Assembly (NCBI GenBank): GCA_009887095.1
Contig: QXYC01000023.1
Location: 1-64,000, forward strand
Length of the DNA stretch: 64,000 nucleotides
Direction: 5' to 3'
Origin: Candidatus Poseidoniales archaeon
GTDB lineage: Archaea > Thermoplasmatota > Poseidoniia > Poseidoniales > Poseidoniaceae
How positions within the stretch are numbered: the stretch's first letter is position 1; each line of letters begins with the position of its first letter. The position numbers and the translations under genes are program-made. The notes beneath the pieces were generated by a model. That model was given only the letters and a program-made list of their open reading frames with translations, did no database searches and was not told the origin of the DNA. Shown in pieces: positions 34,458 to 43,113 of this stretch.

Positions 34458-35591
34458 ATGAGGGCGGATGATGTGCAGCCTTCCTCGAATGAAGAGAGGA
34501 TTCTTGTTCACTGTGACCTTGACGCCTTTTTTGCCTCAGTTGAAATTCTTCATCGCAACCTCGATCCAAACCGACCACTGATCATTGGCTCGGACCCCCA
34601 AGGTGGACGAGGGCGTGGCATAGTGTCCACATGTAACTACGCTGCGAGAACCTATGGTATTCGGTCCGCAATGCCGATTGGCGAGGCATGGCGGCGATGC
34701 CCAGGGGCCCCATTTGGGCCAGGCCATTACATCAATGGGACGCGTGGATTGTACAGCCGTGCTTCCCGCAAGGTGATGGCCATTTTACGAGAACCTGCCG
34801 AACATTTTGAAAAAGCTGGAATCGATGAGGCGTATCTTGACATCACTCAAACAGTGGATGGCGATTGGGATGCTGCATATGCGCTGTGCCGCGAGTTACA
34901 ATCATCGGTCGAGGAGCAACTGGGTTTGACCGCTTCATTTGGGATTGCTCCGACCAGAATCCTTGCCAAAATGTCGAGTGAAATCAACAAACCAAACGGT
35001 ATTTTTCGACTCCTACCGGACGAAACATTGGAATTTTTCACGGGCCGTTCGTTGAGGGATGTGCCGGGTATTGGTCCAAAACGCGCGACACAATTGGCAG
35101 AGTGGGGATTCAACAATGTTGACGAAGCATATGAGCTTGGTGAGTTGGCGCTTGGGCGAATCGCTGGCGAACGGTTTTCATCGTGGCTGATCAACGTCGT
35201 CGATGGCTCGACAAGTCGGGAAGTCAGTCCACTTAGGAGTCGGAAATCCATCGGCAAGGAGCACACCTTTGCCGCGGATCAAACTGATAAAGAGCATGTT
35301 CTCCAACACCTCCAATCACTTGTTCATCATGTGATGACGAAAGCAAAATCCATTGGGGTTGCAGGTCGCTTGTGCGAAGTGAAAATCCGATACACTGGCT
35401 TTGAAACGCACACACACGGGCGTTCAATTCCAGTTGCAATGGATGACGTTGATGTGTTCGCTCGCCTCGCAGAGCGATTGTTTGCATTGAATGTCGATCA
35501 CAAACGGTCCATCCGTTTGATCGGTTTCAGATTGGGTCAACTGGCGATGCCATCGACCCGACAGGCTAAACTTCTGCTCGAAGAAGAATGA
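34458..35591 (+). CDS. dinB: Y-family DNA polymerase IV (translesion)
   Basis: The 377-residue enzyme copies past damaged bases. Catalytic residues are intact: Asp20 in VHCDLDAFFASVE and Asp123-Glu124 in GIDEAYLD. STCNYAARTYGIRSAMPI forms the finger, SFGIAPTRILAKMSSEINKPNG the palm, and VPGIGPKRATQL the helix-hairpin-helix of the thumb. The little-finger domain follows (SIGKEHTFAAD to FRLGQLAM). The end, RQAKLLLEEE, shows no clear PCNA-binding motif, which is unusual for Dpo4-like enzymes; binding through a partner is possible. It is divergent from the RecA-like gene. Its stop is one base from the end of convergent valS. Confidence 0.94.
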   Translation: MRADDVQPSSNEERILVHCDLDAFFASVEILHRNLDPNRPLIIGSDPQGGRGRGIVSTCNYAARTYGIRSAMPIGEAWRRCPGAPFGPGHYINGTRGLYSRASRKVMAILREPAEHFEKAGIDEAYLDITQTVDGDWDAAYALCRELQSSVEEQLGLTASFGIAPTRILAKMSSEINKPNGIFRLLPDETLEFFTGRSLRDVPGIGPKRATQLAEWGFNNVDEAYELGELALGRIAGERFSSWLINVVDGSTSREVSPLRSRKSIGKEHTFAADQTDKEHVLQHLQSLVHHVMTKAKSIGVAGRLCEVKIRYTGFETHTHGRSIPVAMDDVDVFARLAERLFALNVDHKRSIRLIGFRLGQLAMPSTRQAKLLLEEE

Positions 35592-35592
35592 A

Positions 35593-38085
35593 TCACTCAA
35601 GCGAATGCATTCGGGTGAGGATGGCCGTGAACGCTTCAAGTGATTCAGGGATTTCGACACCACTCACTGGCTGATTAAGTGAGATTCCTTGTTCTTTCTT
35701 GTAGCCCCATGTGTCACCGTTGAATGTTTGAAGCGTTGAAGACAACGCTCGGAGTGCGTCACCCTTCTCAGTCCCCATTGCAACCTCTGGGTAGGCCTGC
35801 TCTGGAAAAGCATCGACATCAACCGCAGATGCATCGTAAATGGTGGAAGACACATGGTGGGTAAAGAACGGGCACACTGGGGTGAACGCAGACATGAAGT
35901 CACGAACCACGCGATGGAGCGTCCATGCTGCGTTTGTATCCTCATCGTAAAGTCGTGATTTGACCATTTCGAGGTAATGGCTTGGCAATACACCAGTTCC
36001 AAATGTCTTGAGGGCTTGTGTCGCTGTGTAAATGTCAAGGTTTTGCCACGCTTTTTGGACCGTTTCCATGGTTGCTTGGAACTCTGCCAAAATCCATTCA
36101 TCTTCAACCGCGAGGCCATCGGGGCATGTGTCGAGGTCTTCTGGTACATCAAACTGGGACGCAAAGCGAGCCACGTTGAACAACTTGGTCAATACGCCGA
36201 AGTATTTCTTTTCAATTTCTTCTGGGTTGATGTGGAAATCATCGCCAACTTGAGCGTCGCAGGCTTTCCATAAACGGAAACATTCGCTCCCGATTTTGTT
36301 TGCTCGCAGGCTCACCGTCTTGTCTGGGCCCTTGACCTTCCAAGATCCAGTTCGGCCGCCTGCTCCACACTCCAATACGGAGTCGGCATCGATTCCGTTG
36401 CCAAGGGATTTGCTCATCTTTCGACCCCACGGGTCCATGCCCAAACCATCAATCCAAACATGTTTGAAACCAGGCTGGTCGAGCAAAAGGGTGGATTTCA
36501 GTAAGGTGTAGTAAAGCCATGTGCGAACGATTTCCTTCCCTTGTGGTCTCAAAGCGGTCGGGAATGCTTTTTCGAACACGTCAGGGTGGTTGAGGTAGCC
36601 ACTTACGAAAAGGTTGGAGTTGGAAGAATCCATCCATGTGTCGAACACTTTTTCTTCGCCCACGATGCTGCCAAGGTCCTTTTCCATCTCCGCAAAGGTT
36701 CCAAGAACGTCTCGCGATGAGCGATCAAGAACTTGACTTCCCTCCGGTGGTGACTGGCACCAAGGTTGGACATACATTCCGGTTGGAGGAACAATGATTT
36801 TGTCGGCATCATCGCAATACCAAATTGGAATCTCCGTGTGGTACCAGCGTCGCCTCGAGATTGGCCAATCAATACTGATATTGTCCATCCAATCGAGGAG
36901 GAATTGTTTGTTTCTTGGTGGATGGAACTCCATCTCATCTGCATGTTCTTTGATACGATCTTGTGTGTGGGTTTGACGTACATACCACTCTTTCAACAAA
37001 ATAATCTCGACTGGATTCTTGCCTCGCTCCGAAACTGGAATCTCTTGCTCGCGTTCGACGACATTGACCAACCTTCCTTCGCTTTCGAGGTGTTCAATAG
37101 CTGCGGCTCGTGCTTCGAGGACTGTCTGGCCGGCAAACGGCCCTGCGAGTTCGGTCATTCGCCCTTCGAGGTTGATGGCTTGGAACGGTGTAAGGCCGAG
37201 TTCACGAAACACGGCCACGTCGTTTTGATCACCAAATGAGCAGACCATTAGGACGCCGCTCCCAAAGTCTGATTTTACCGATGGGTGAGTTTTGATTTCG
37301 ACGCTTGTTTCGCGACCATGAACGGGCATTGGCAATTGGATGCGTTTTCCGACCAAGTGACTGTACCGTTCGTCATCTGGGTGAACAACAACCACGCCAC
37401 AGGCGCAAATTAATTCTGGTCGTGTCGTCGAAATCACAATTTCAGTTCCATCATCGCACGTCCATTGAACATCGATGAGTTTTGTTCGACGTGGCAATCG
37501 TTCTACTTCAGCATCAGCAATGGTGGTTCCTTCCACAGGGTCGTAGATGTTCGGGCGCAAATCTTCAATGATGGCTCCTTTCTTGAACAATTCAATGAAG
37601 ATTGACTGAGTGACGGTTCGGTATTCTGGTGAGTCGGTGAGGTACTCTCTGTCATAGTCGCATGAAAGGCCAACTCGGCGGGCGGTTTTCCTCATGGCTT
37701 GAGTGAATTCTTCGATGGTTGTTTTGCACATTTCTAAGAATTCAGCACGATCGTATGTCTTCATCTTTCGCTTCGTGTTCTTCTCAACGGTGAATTCGAT
37801 GTTGATTCCGTTTCGGTCGACCCCCCAAGGGAAGTAGACTTCCTTTCCGAGCAAACGTTGCGAACGGGCAATGACGTCGATCATTGAATATTGAGCCACT
37901 GCGCCGATGTGCCATGTGCCTGATGGGTATGGTGGAGGCGTATCAATGACGAAGATTTCCTTGTTGCTTTCAGGGTTGAATGCATACCTGCGTGCATAGA
38001 CCTGTGGGTCTTCTGTATGCGCTTCTTGGATTCGCTTTTCAAGGTCAATCGACCATCGTTTATCGCTTAGTGTCGGGGCTGGCAT
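35593..38085 (-). CDS. valS: valyl-tRNA synthetase
   Basis: This is an 830-residue class I synthetase. The first signature is PSGTWHIGA (His59 area), where the last His of HIGH is Ala. Editing-domain ISTTRPELICACGVVVVHPDDERY is typical of ValS. GRKMSKSLGN is at about 554-563. Just after KMSKS there is an extra segment of about 27 residues (ECGAGGRTGSWKVKGPDKTV and on) before the usual 'FRLW' helix. No C-terminal coiled-coil arm is present. ATG 38085 follows AGGTGAGG; a GTG at 38094 belongs to that site. A hairpin lies just upstream. Assignment to valine rests on the editing and core motifs; confusion with IleS is unlikely. Confidence 0.9.
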   Translation of the reverse strand: MPAPTLSDKRWSIDLEKRIQEAHTEDPQVYARRYAFNPESNKEIFVIDTPPPYPSGTWHIGAVAQYSMIDVIARSQRLLGKEVYFPWGVDRNGINIEFTVEKNTKRKMKTYDRAEFLEMCKTTIEEFTQAMRKTARRVGLSCDYDREYLTDSPEYRTVTQSIFIELFKKGAIIEDLRPNIYDPVEGTTIADAEVERLPRRTKLIDVQWTCDDGTEIVISTTRPELICACGVVVVHPDDERYSHLVGKRIQLPMPVHGRETSVEIKTHPSVKSDFGSGVLMVCSFGDQNDVAVFRELGLTPFQAINLEGRMTELAGPFAGQTVLEARAAAIEHLESEGRLVNVVEREQEIPVSERGKNPVEIILLKEWYVRQTHTQDRIKEHADEMEFHPPRNKQFLLDWMDNISIDWPISRRRWYHTEIPIWYCDDADKIIVPPTGMYVQPWCQSPPEGSQVLDRSSRDVLGTFAEMEKDLGSIVGEEKVFDTWMDSSNSNLFVSGYLNHPDVFEKAFPTALRPQGKEIVRTWLYYTLLKSTLLLDQPGFKHVWIDGLGMDPWGRKMSKSLGNGIDADSVLECGAGGRTGSWKVKGPDKTVSLRANKIGSECFRLWKACDAQVGDDFHINPEEIEKKYFGVLTKLFNVARFASQFDVPEDLDTCPDGLAVEDEWILAEFQATMETVQKAWQNLDIYTATQALKTFGTGVLPSHYLEMVKSRLYDEDTNAAWTLHRVVRDFMSAFTPVCPFFTHHVSSTIYDASAVDVDAFPEQAYPEVAMGTEKGDALRALSSTLQTFNGDTWGYKKEQGISLNQPVSGVEIPESLEAFTAILTRMHSLE

Positions 38086-38099
38086 GTGCCTCACCTGGC

Positions 38100-38122
38100 C
38101 CCGCTCGCATCAATGGAGCGGG
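38100..38122 (-). promoter_or_regulatory. hairpin in the valS leader
   Basis: CCCGCTC (38100-38106) and GAGCGGG (38116-38122) form a perfect 7-base, GC-rich stem with a 9-base loop. It ends 14 bases before the valS ATG, directly in front of the ribosome-binding site. It could influence valS translation or transcription. The flanking GGGGC/GCCCC offer an alternative pairing. The rest of the 187-base valS/RND gap shows no clear promoter. Confidence 0.35.
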
Positions 38123-38272
38123 TCCATTTGGGGCTGACACGACTCACCTTTCAAACCAGCGGGTTGCTCGAATGAACCCGTCGTTCTCAGTTTCTAATTT
38201 CAAATTGAGTGGACAATTCGTAGGTAGGGCTTTGAAGTGGTTGTGCCCACAGTGATGTGAAGGGGGTTCACC

Positions 38273-41200
38273 ATGCCGAGCGACGGAGCATCAAAGTCAC
38301 CAGAATCGGGGGGTGACAGCGTTGCAGGTCGCGTATCCAACCTTGCAGAGTACAGCCGCCTCCGCCTCCAGTCAAGTGCTGTGGATTTGTCGGCTCGTGT
38401 GAAGGAATTCAAGCCAAAAGACGCTCTTGATGCTGTCTTGGAAGCACCCGACCGCTTCAAGCGGGAATGGCAGAAAAACGGAGCAACGGGTGCCATCACT
38501 CGTTTCCCACTTGTCACCGTTGTCATCTTCCTTATGATGACGGCCTTCTTTGTCACACAATCTGGTTTCCTCGACAACACACGATTCGATGATGATTTAG
38601 ACAATTCAGCACTGAATGTAAATGGAGACTTAGAGGTCTATCTCCCCGATGGTTCGGAGATTGCGAAGTTGCTCGGCAAAGTGGAAGAAGATTGGACCAC
38701 AAATGTCATGGTTGTCTACATCGAGAGTGACGATCGAAACATTACCGATCAGCGTATTCTCCAAGAAATCAGCTATGTTGAAAACAAACTCAATCCAGAT
38801 ATTTCGGACCCGGGTGACGATGTAATCTACATTCTTTCAATCTCGACCGTTCTCAAGGAAGTGAACTCAAGCGCCCCTCGTATTCGTAAGGCATTCATCG
38901 ACCAAATTGGGCAACTTGGGTGTGGTGTCCAACAGGGTGACGACTGCGCTTCCTCTGAGCTGACCGATGCACTCAACAGTATACTTGACGACACAACTGC
39001 AAACTTGGAAGGTGGCTATGAAATACCGTCGCAACAAACCATTGACTTAATCATCGCTGAGATGTATGAGGATGACGGAACGCCGACGCCAGGTTTGGAT
39101 AAGTTGGCACGGGACATCAGCGATGGCGCTGAGGATGTCCCAGATGGTAAACTCGACCGAGCGATCATGGCCATTGCTGTCACAGAAGAGAAACCAGCAA
39201 AGGAAATCATCGAAAACACACAGGAACTCCTCGATAACATCAGCAAGACTCAACGCCCCTGTGAATTCAATCCTGACGGAACCCCCGCAACAGCTGAGAT
39301 GTGCACATGGGATTCACTCGGTTTGTCAATGACGCTCACAGGGCCAGTGCCGATTACAAATGCCGTGACAGAGTTTTCCTTCGAGTTATTCTGGTCCATT
39401 TTCCCATTGGCTGTTGTGCTCGTGGCAATGGGTCTCTTTGTATTCCACTCCGATCTGTTACAAGCAGGCATCACGGGGATTCGTCCCATTCAAGGAATCA
39501 AGGTCGTGATCATTGCGGGTTTGCCGACACTGTGCGCTGTGTTCTGGACACTCGGAATCATCGGTTGGACTGGTTATGAAGTCACGATGACAGTGATTAT
39601 TGTTGGTCCAATTTTACTTGCACTCGGGGTATCGTATGGGTTGCACATCACCAATCGTTACGCCGAAGAAGGCGGAACGAAATCGGAAAAAATGAAAGCA
39701 TCGTTGTCATCGACTGGAAAGGCAGTATTCCTGTCTGCCGTCACAACGGTGATTGGTTTCATTTCCTTAGTGTTCACGCCAATGGCACCAATTCAGACGG
39801 TTGGTATTGCTTTGTCGGGAGGAATCGTGGTCGTGTATGTATTGACGATGTTCATGGTTCCAAACCTTACGTTGCTCCTTGATTTGAGAAAACCAAAGCA
39901 CCCACCACTCCGGGCGTTTGAGGTTCTTGTTGACATTCCTGTCAAAAGAAATGTCGGTGTTATTGGACTGTTCGTCATGCTGATTTTGTTTTCCGCAACC
40001 GTTGGCCAGGCAAATGTCGAAGAAAACATCGATTTGCTCGGCATGGCACCTGAGGAAGAGTTGCCAGTCATCAAGATGAAGCAATACAGCCGGGAATTTA
40101 GTTCAGGTCAAATTGGAATGGTCTTGATTGAATCGAACATCAGCGGGAACACAAATGACAATGATCAGTCAAATGACGACCCTGCTGCGAATTTACAGGC
40201 GATTGACGAACTTGAAGGTCTTCTCAACACTGTGGACGACACCACGGCTGTTTCGATTGTGTTTTTGATGAAATCGACGGGTATTGCGCCCACAGTTTCT
40301 GGTGCAGGGATCAATGAGATTGTTCAAGCAAATCCTTTCGTTCCACAAGACATCAAAGACACAGCAGCAGTCTTGTTAGACAATTCTGTCACGCAAGACG
40401 CCTCGTTCTGGGACTTGCTGATGGCTCCTGATGACTTTGGCCTTCCAGGTGGTCCAGAAAGCGAAATCTTCCTCCTCAACGTCTTCTATGCATCCATCAC
40501 CGATGAAACACGTGAAATCTTCATCAGCAAAGATTTCAGTCGAAACTTGATCTATGTCGATATGCCGTACCTTCCTGTCGCTGCAACGAGCGGAATGGTT
40601 GACGATGTCAATGAATTCGCACAAGGCTTCTCTACGCCCTACCAAGGTGACCAAGCGAACGATCTTGCCGGCGTTGCATCAACAGCGATCGAAGTCAACG
40701 AACTGATTGTTGCTTCACAATGGACATCGCTCGGCTTTGCTGTCGTTTTGACGCTGATCACCCTTGCCATCGTGTTCAGGGATGTGAAGTACTCAATGTG
40801 GACCACTTCTCCGGTTATTGCGACCGTTGCCATGCAATGGCTGGTAATGTGGCAATTGGATGTTCCGTTATCACTGGTCACGGTCATGATTGGTTCAATT
40901 CTCGTTGGTGTGGGTGTCGACTTTTCGATTCACATTGCGAACCGAATCAAGGAATTGGGTGGTGGCATCGATGCAATTCGTAGCGCTGCCATCGGCACCG
41001 GCATGTCCTTGTTCGAGGCGGCTGTTGTCACAACGCTTGGTATGCTCACGGCATACCAAATTCCGATTCCTGAAATCAAACCGTTCGTTACTGTTATCTT
41101 GATTCTGCTGTGGGTGGCTGCTGCAAGTGCACTGATCCTTCTTCCCGCAATCTTTGTCACACTCGAGAAAGCGGGACTGGGTGCGGTCGGTGGCAGAACC

Positions 41201-41296
41201 TCCATGGCCAAGCGGCTTGGACTGGGCAATTCGAAAACGGTTGATATTGATGTGCTCGACGCAGCATTGGTCGATGATGTCGTGGATGCTTGGTGA
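38273..41296 (+). CDS. RND superfamily exporter (MMPL/HpnN-like)
   Basis: The 1007-residue protein has a ~75-residue soluble N-terminus. TM1 lies near residue 80-100 (TRFPLVTVVIFLMMTAFFV), followed by a ~270-residue extracytoplasmic loop and then five helices including VVIIAGLPTLCAVFWTLGI and ILLALGVSYGLHITNRYAEEG. A second set has TM7, another large loop and the final helices (SILVGVGVDFSIHIANRIKE and others). The 'GVSYGLHITNR' and 'GVDFSIHIANR' elements in TM4 and TM10 carry the proton-relay region of this family. Such proteins export lipids or hydrophobic molecules, or assist the membrane; the substrate is unknown. AAGGGGGTTCACC precedes the ATG. No periplasmic adaptor gene is nearby, as expected for archaea. 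Confidence 0.88.
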   Translation: MPSDGASKSPESGGDSVAGRVSNLAEYSRLRLQSSAVDLSARVKEFKPKDALDAVLEAPDRFKREWQKNGATGAITRFPLVTVVIFLMMTAFFVTQSGFLDNTRFDDDLDNSALNVNGDLEVYLPDGSEIAKLLGKVEEDWTTNVMVVYIESDDRNITDQRILQEISYVENKLNPDISDPGDDVIYILSISTVLKEVNSSAPRIRKAFIDQIGQLGCGVQQGDDCASSELTDALNSILDDTTANLEGGYEIPSQQTIDLIIAEMYEDDGTPTPGLDKLARDISDGAEDVPDGKLDRAIMAIAVTEEKPAKEIIENTQELLDNISKTQRPCEFNPDGTPATAEMCTWDSLGLSMTLTGPVPITNAVTEFSFELFWSIFPLAVVLVAMGLFVFHSDLLQAGITGIRPIQGIKVVIIAGLPTLCAVFWTLGIIGWTGYEVTMTVIIVGPILLALGVSYGLHITNRYAEEGGTKSEKMKASLSSTGKAVFLSAVTTVIGFISLVFTPMAPIQTVGIALSGGIVVVYVLTMFMVPNLTLLLDLRKPKHPPLRAFEVLVDIPVKRNVGVIGLFVMLILFSATVGQANVEENIDLLGMAPEEELPVIKMKQYSREFSSGQIGMVLIESNISGNTNDNDQSNDDPAANLQAIDELEGLLNTVDDTTAVSIVFLMKSTGIAPTVSGAGINEIVQANPFVPQDIKDTAAVLLDNSVTQDASFWDLLMAPDDFGLPGGPESEIFLLNVFYASITDETREIFISKDFSRNLIYVDMPYLPVAATSGMVDDVNEFAQGFSTPYQGDQANDLAGVASTAIEVNELIVASQWTSLGFAVVLTLITLAIVFRDVKYSMWTTSPVIATVAMQWLVMWQLDVPLSLVTVMIGSILVGVGVDFSIHIANRIKELGGGIDAIRSAAIGTGMSLFEAAVVTTLGMLTAYQIPIPEIKPFVTVILILLWVAAASALILLPAIFVTLEKAGLGAVGGRTSMAKRLGLGNSKTVDIDVLDAALVDDVVDAW

Positions 41297-41332
41297 GGAA
41301 CAGTTCATAGAAGCCCGACTTTTGGGTCAATC

Positions 41333-41809
41333 ATGGTCAACTGTTGGTTGATGAAATCAGAACTTGATGTCTACCCGTACGCCCAGCTCGTGGCCGATGG
41401 CTCTACCCATTGGGATGGGGTTCGAAATTATCAGGCGCGAAACATGATGCGCGACGCAATGAAGGTTGGCGACTTCATCCTCTTCTATCATTCCAACTGC
41501 AAGCCACCTCACGTCGCGGGTGTTGCCCGGGTGTGCAAAGAGGGCTATCCAGACCATACATCGTGGGATGCATCGAGCAAGTATCACGATCCAAAATCAA
41601 CAGCAGACTCGCCACGATGGTTCATGGTGGACATTGAACCGGTGTTGGAACTGCCAGAACCTGTATCACTGCAATCGGTTCGAGACAACCCTGCGTGTGA
41701 AAACATGCTGTTGATTCGTCGAGGTCAGCGCTTATCGATACAACCTGTCGATGAAGGTGACTTCGACACCATCTTGACGATGGGCGGGGCTTCGAGGGAC
41801 GCCCTCTGA
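41333..41809 (+). CDS. EVE domain protein
   Basis: The 158-residue single-domain protein has the EVE/PUA-like fold features: start NCWLMKSELDVY, WDGVRNYQARNMMRD, VGDFILFYHSN and VAGVARVCKEGYPDHTSWD, with SPRWFMVDIEPV. EVE proteins bind modified bases (such as 5-methylcytosine or its oxidised forms) in DNA or RNA. They occur as stand-alone proteins (THYN1-like) in many bacteria and some archaea. It lies between the RND exporter and an aminotransferase on the same strand. The 36-base upstream gap suggests possible read-through from the exporter gene. What it reads here cannot be told. Confidence 0.88.
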   Translation: MVNCWLMKSELDVYPYAQLVADGSTHWDGVRNYQARNMMRDAMKVGDFILFYHSNCKPPHVAGVARVCKEGYPDHTSWDASSKYHDPKSTADSPRWFMVDIEPVLELPEPVSLQSVRDNPACENMLLIRRGQRLSIQPVDEGDFDTILTMGGASRDAL

Positions 41810-41854
41810 CTCAACCTTCAAGAATGGATTGCTAAAGCAAGGAATGGTGAGGCT

Positions 41855-43066
41855 ATGACAACGGAACAAATTCCCGTCGCACCACGTGCATCGAACATTG
41901 AATACGCCATCAGGGATGTCGTCGTACCAGCGACAAAACTGGAAGACCAAGGTCACACCATCCTCAAATTGAACATTGGTGATCCTATCGCCTACCCTGG
42001 CTTGCCGACGCCACAACACATGGTGGATGCCTACGCTGCAGCGTTGCATGATGGTCACAATGGATACTCGCCATCGTACGGTTTGCCTTCGCTTCGTGCT
42101 GCCATTGCTAAGGACGAACAACGAAAGGGGTGGCCAGCACAACCCGAAGACGTCTATGTGTGTCACGGTGTTACAGAGGCATTGCAAATTCTCTTTGCCT
42201 CTGTTCTTTGTGAGGGCGACAAAGTACTCGCACCTGGTCCACATTACCCACCATACATGGCCTATCCGCAGATGTACGGTGCGAGCACCGTTGAATACAT
42301 GCTCAAACCAAATGACGGTTGGCGCCTTGACCTCGATGACATTCGAGAAAAAATGGATGATTCAGTCCGTTTGCTGGTCCTCATCAACCCCAACAACCCA
42401 TGTGGGAGTGTCGCAAATGCAGACGAGATTGCAGGTGTTCTCGATATTGCTCGAAATTACCCTAACTGCATTGTTGTAGCCGACGAAATTTACGATGGTT
42501 TGGATTTCACAGGTGAACATGTGAGCGTTGCGAAATGTTCGGCGGATGTACCAGTTGTCAGCCTTAATGGCGTCTCTAAGGTCTACTATGCACCGGGTTG
42601 GCGAATCGGCTACATGGCGATTCATGACCCATCAAAGCGAATGCTGTTGGTTCGTGATGGTATTGAGCGGATGCTGCGTTCGCGTCTTTGTGCTTCAACG
42701 CCGGCCCAACTTGGCTATCTTGCTGGTTTGGAATCCGATCGTTCTTGGATGGAGGGCTATGCGGCAAAGGTCGTGGAGCAACGGGATGTGTGCGTGAATC
42801 GCATTCGGTCGATTGATGGTCTCGAAGTACAATCCTCGGGAGGTGCATTCTACATGTTCGTTAAACTCACCGATGAAAAGTGGGCACTCGATGATAAACA
42901 ATTTGTGTTGGATCTGCTCCATGAAGAGCATGTGCTTGTTGTGCATGGGAGCGGTTTTTCCCCAGAACTTGGGCGTGGACATTTCAGAATCGTCTACCTT
43001 CCTGAGGTGGATGTACTCAACGAGGCGTTCGACCGAATTGAGAGGTTCCTAATCCGTCATCGCTGA
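41855..43066 (+). CDS. class I/II aminotransferase (alanine/aspartate type)
   Basis: The 403-residue PLP aminotransferase has LKLNIGDPIAYPG, YSPSYGLPSLRAAIA, VTEALQILFASVL, LLVLINPNNPCGSV, VVADEIYDGLDF, and the PLP lysine in SLNGVSKVYYAPGWRIGYM. It resembles archaeal/bacterial AlaA-type alanine-pyruvate aminotransferases. The N-terminal IEYAIRDVVVPATKLEDQ is characteristic of that group. It probably exchanges alanine or aspartate/glutamate amino groups in central metabolism. AATGGTGAGGCT precedes the ATG. Exact substrate specificity is inferred. Confidence 0.87.
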   Translation: MTTEQIPVAPRASNIEYAIRDVVVPATKLEDQGHTILKLNIGDPIAYPGLPTPQHMVDAYAAALHDGHNGYSPSYGLPSLRAAIAKDEQRKGWPAQPEDVYVCHGVTEALQILFASVLCEGDKVLAPGPHYPPYMAYPQMYGASTVEYMLKPNDGWRLDLDDIREKMDDSVRLLVLINPNNPCGSVANADEIAGVLDIARNYPNCIVVADEIYDGLDFTGEHVSVAKCSADVPVVSLNGVSKVYYAPGWRIGYMAIHDPSKRMLLVRDGIERMLRSRLCASTPAQLGYLAGLESDRSWMEGYAAKVVEQRDVCVNRIRSIDGLEVQSSGGAFYMFVKLTDEKWALDDKQFVLDLLHEEHVLVVHGSGFSPELGRGHFRIVYLPEVDVLNEAFDRIERFLIRHR

Positions 43067-43113
43067 TATCACGTCGCCGATGTATTGATGTTTGATTGAT
43101 GTGAGGGGCGGTC

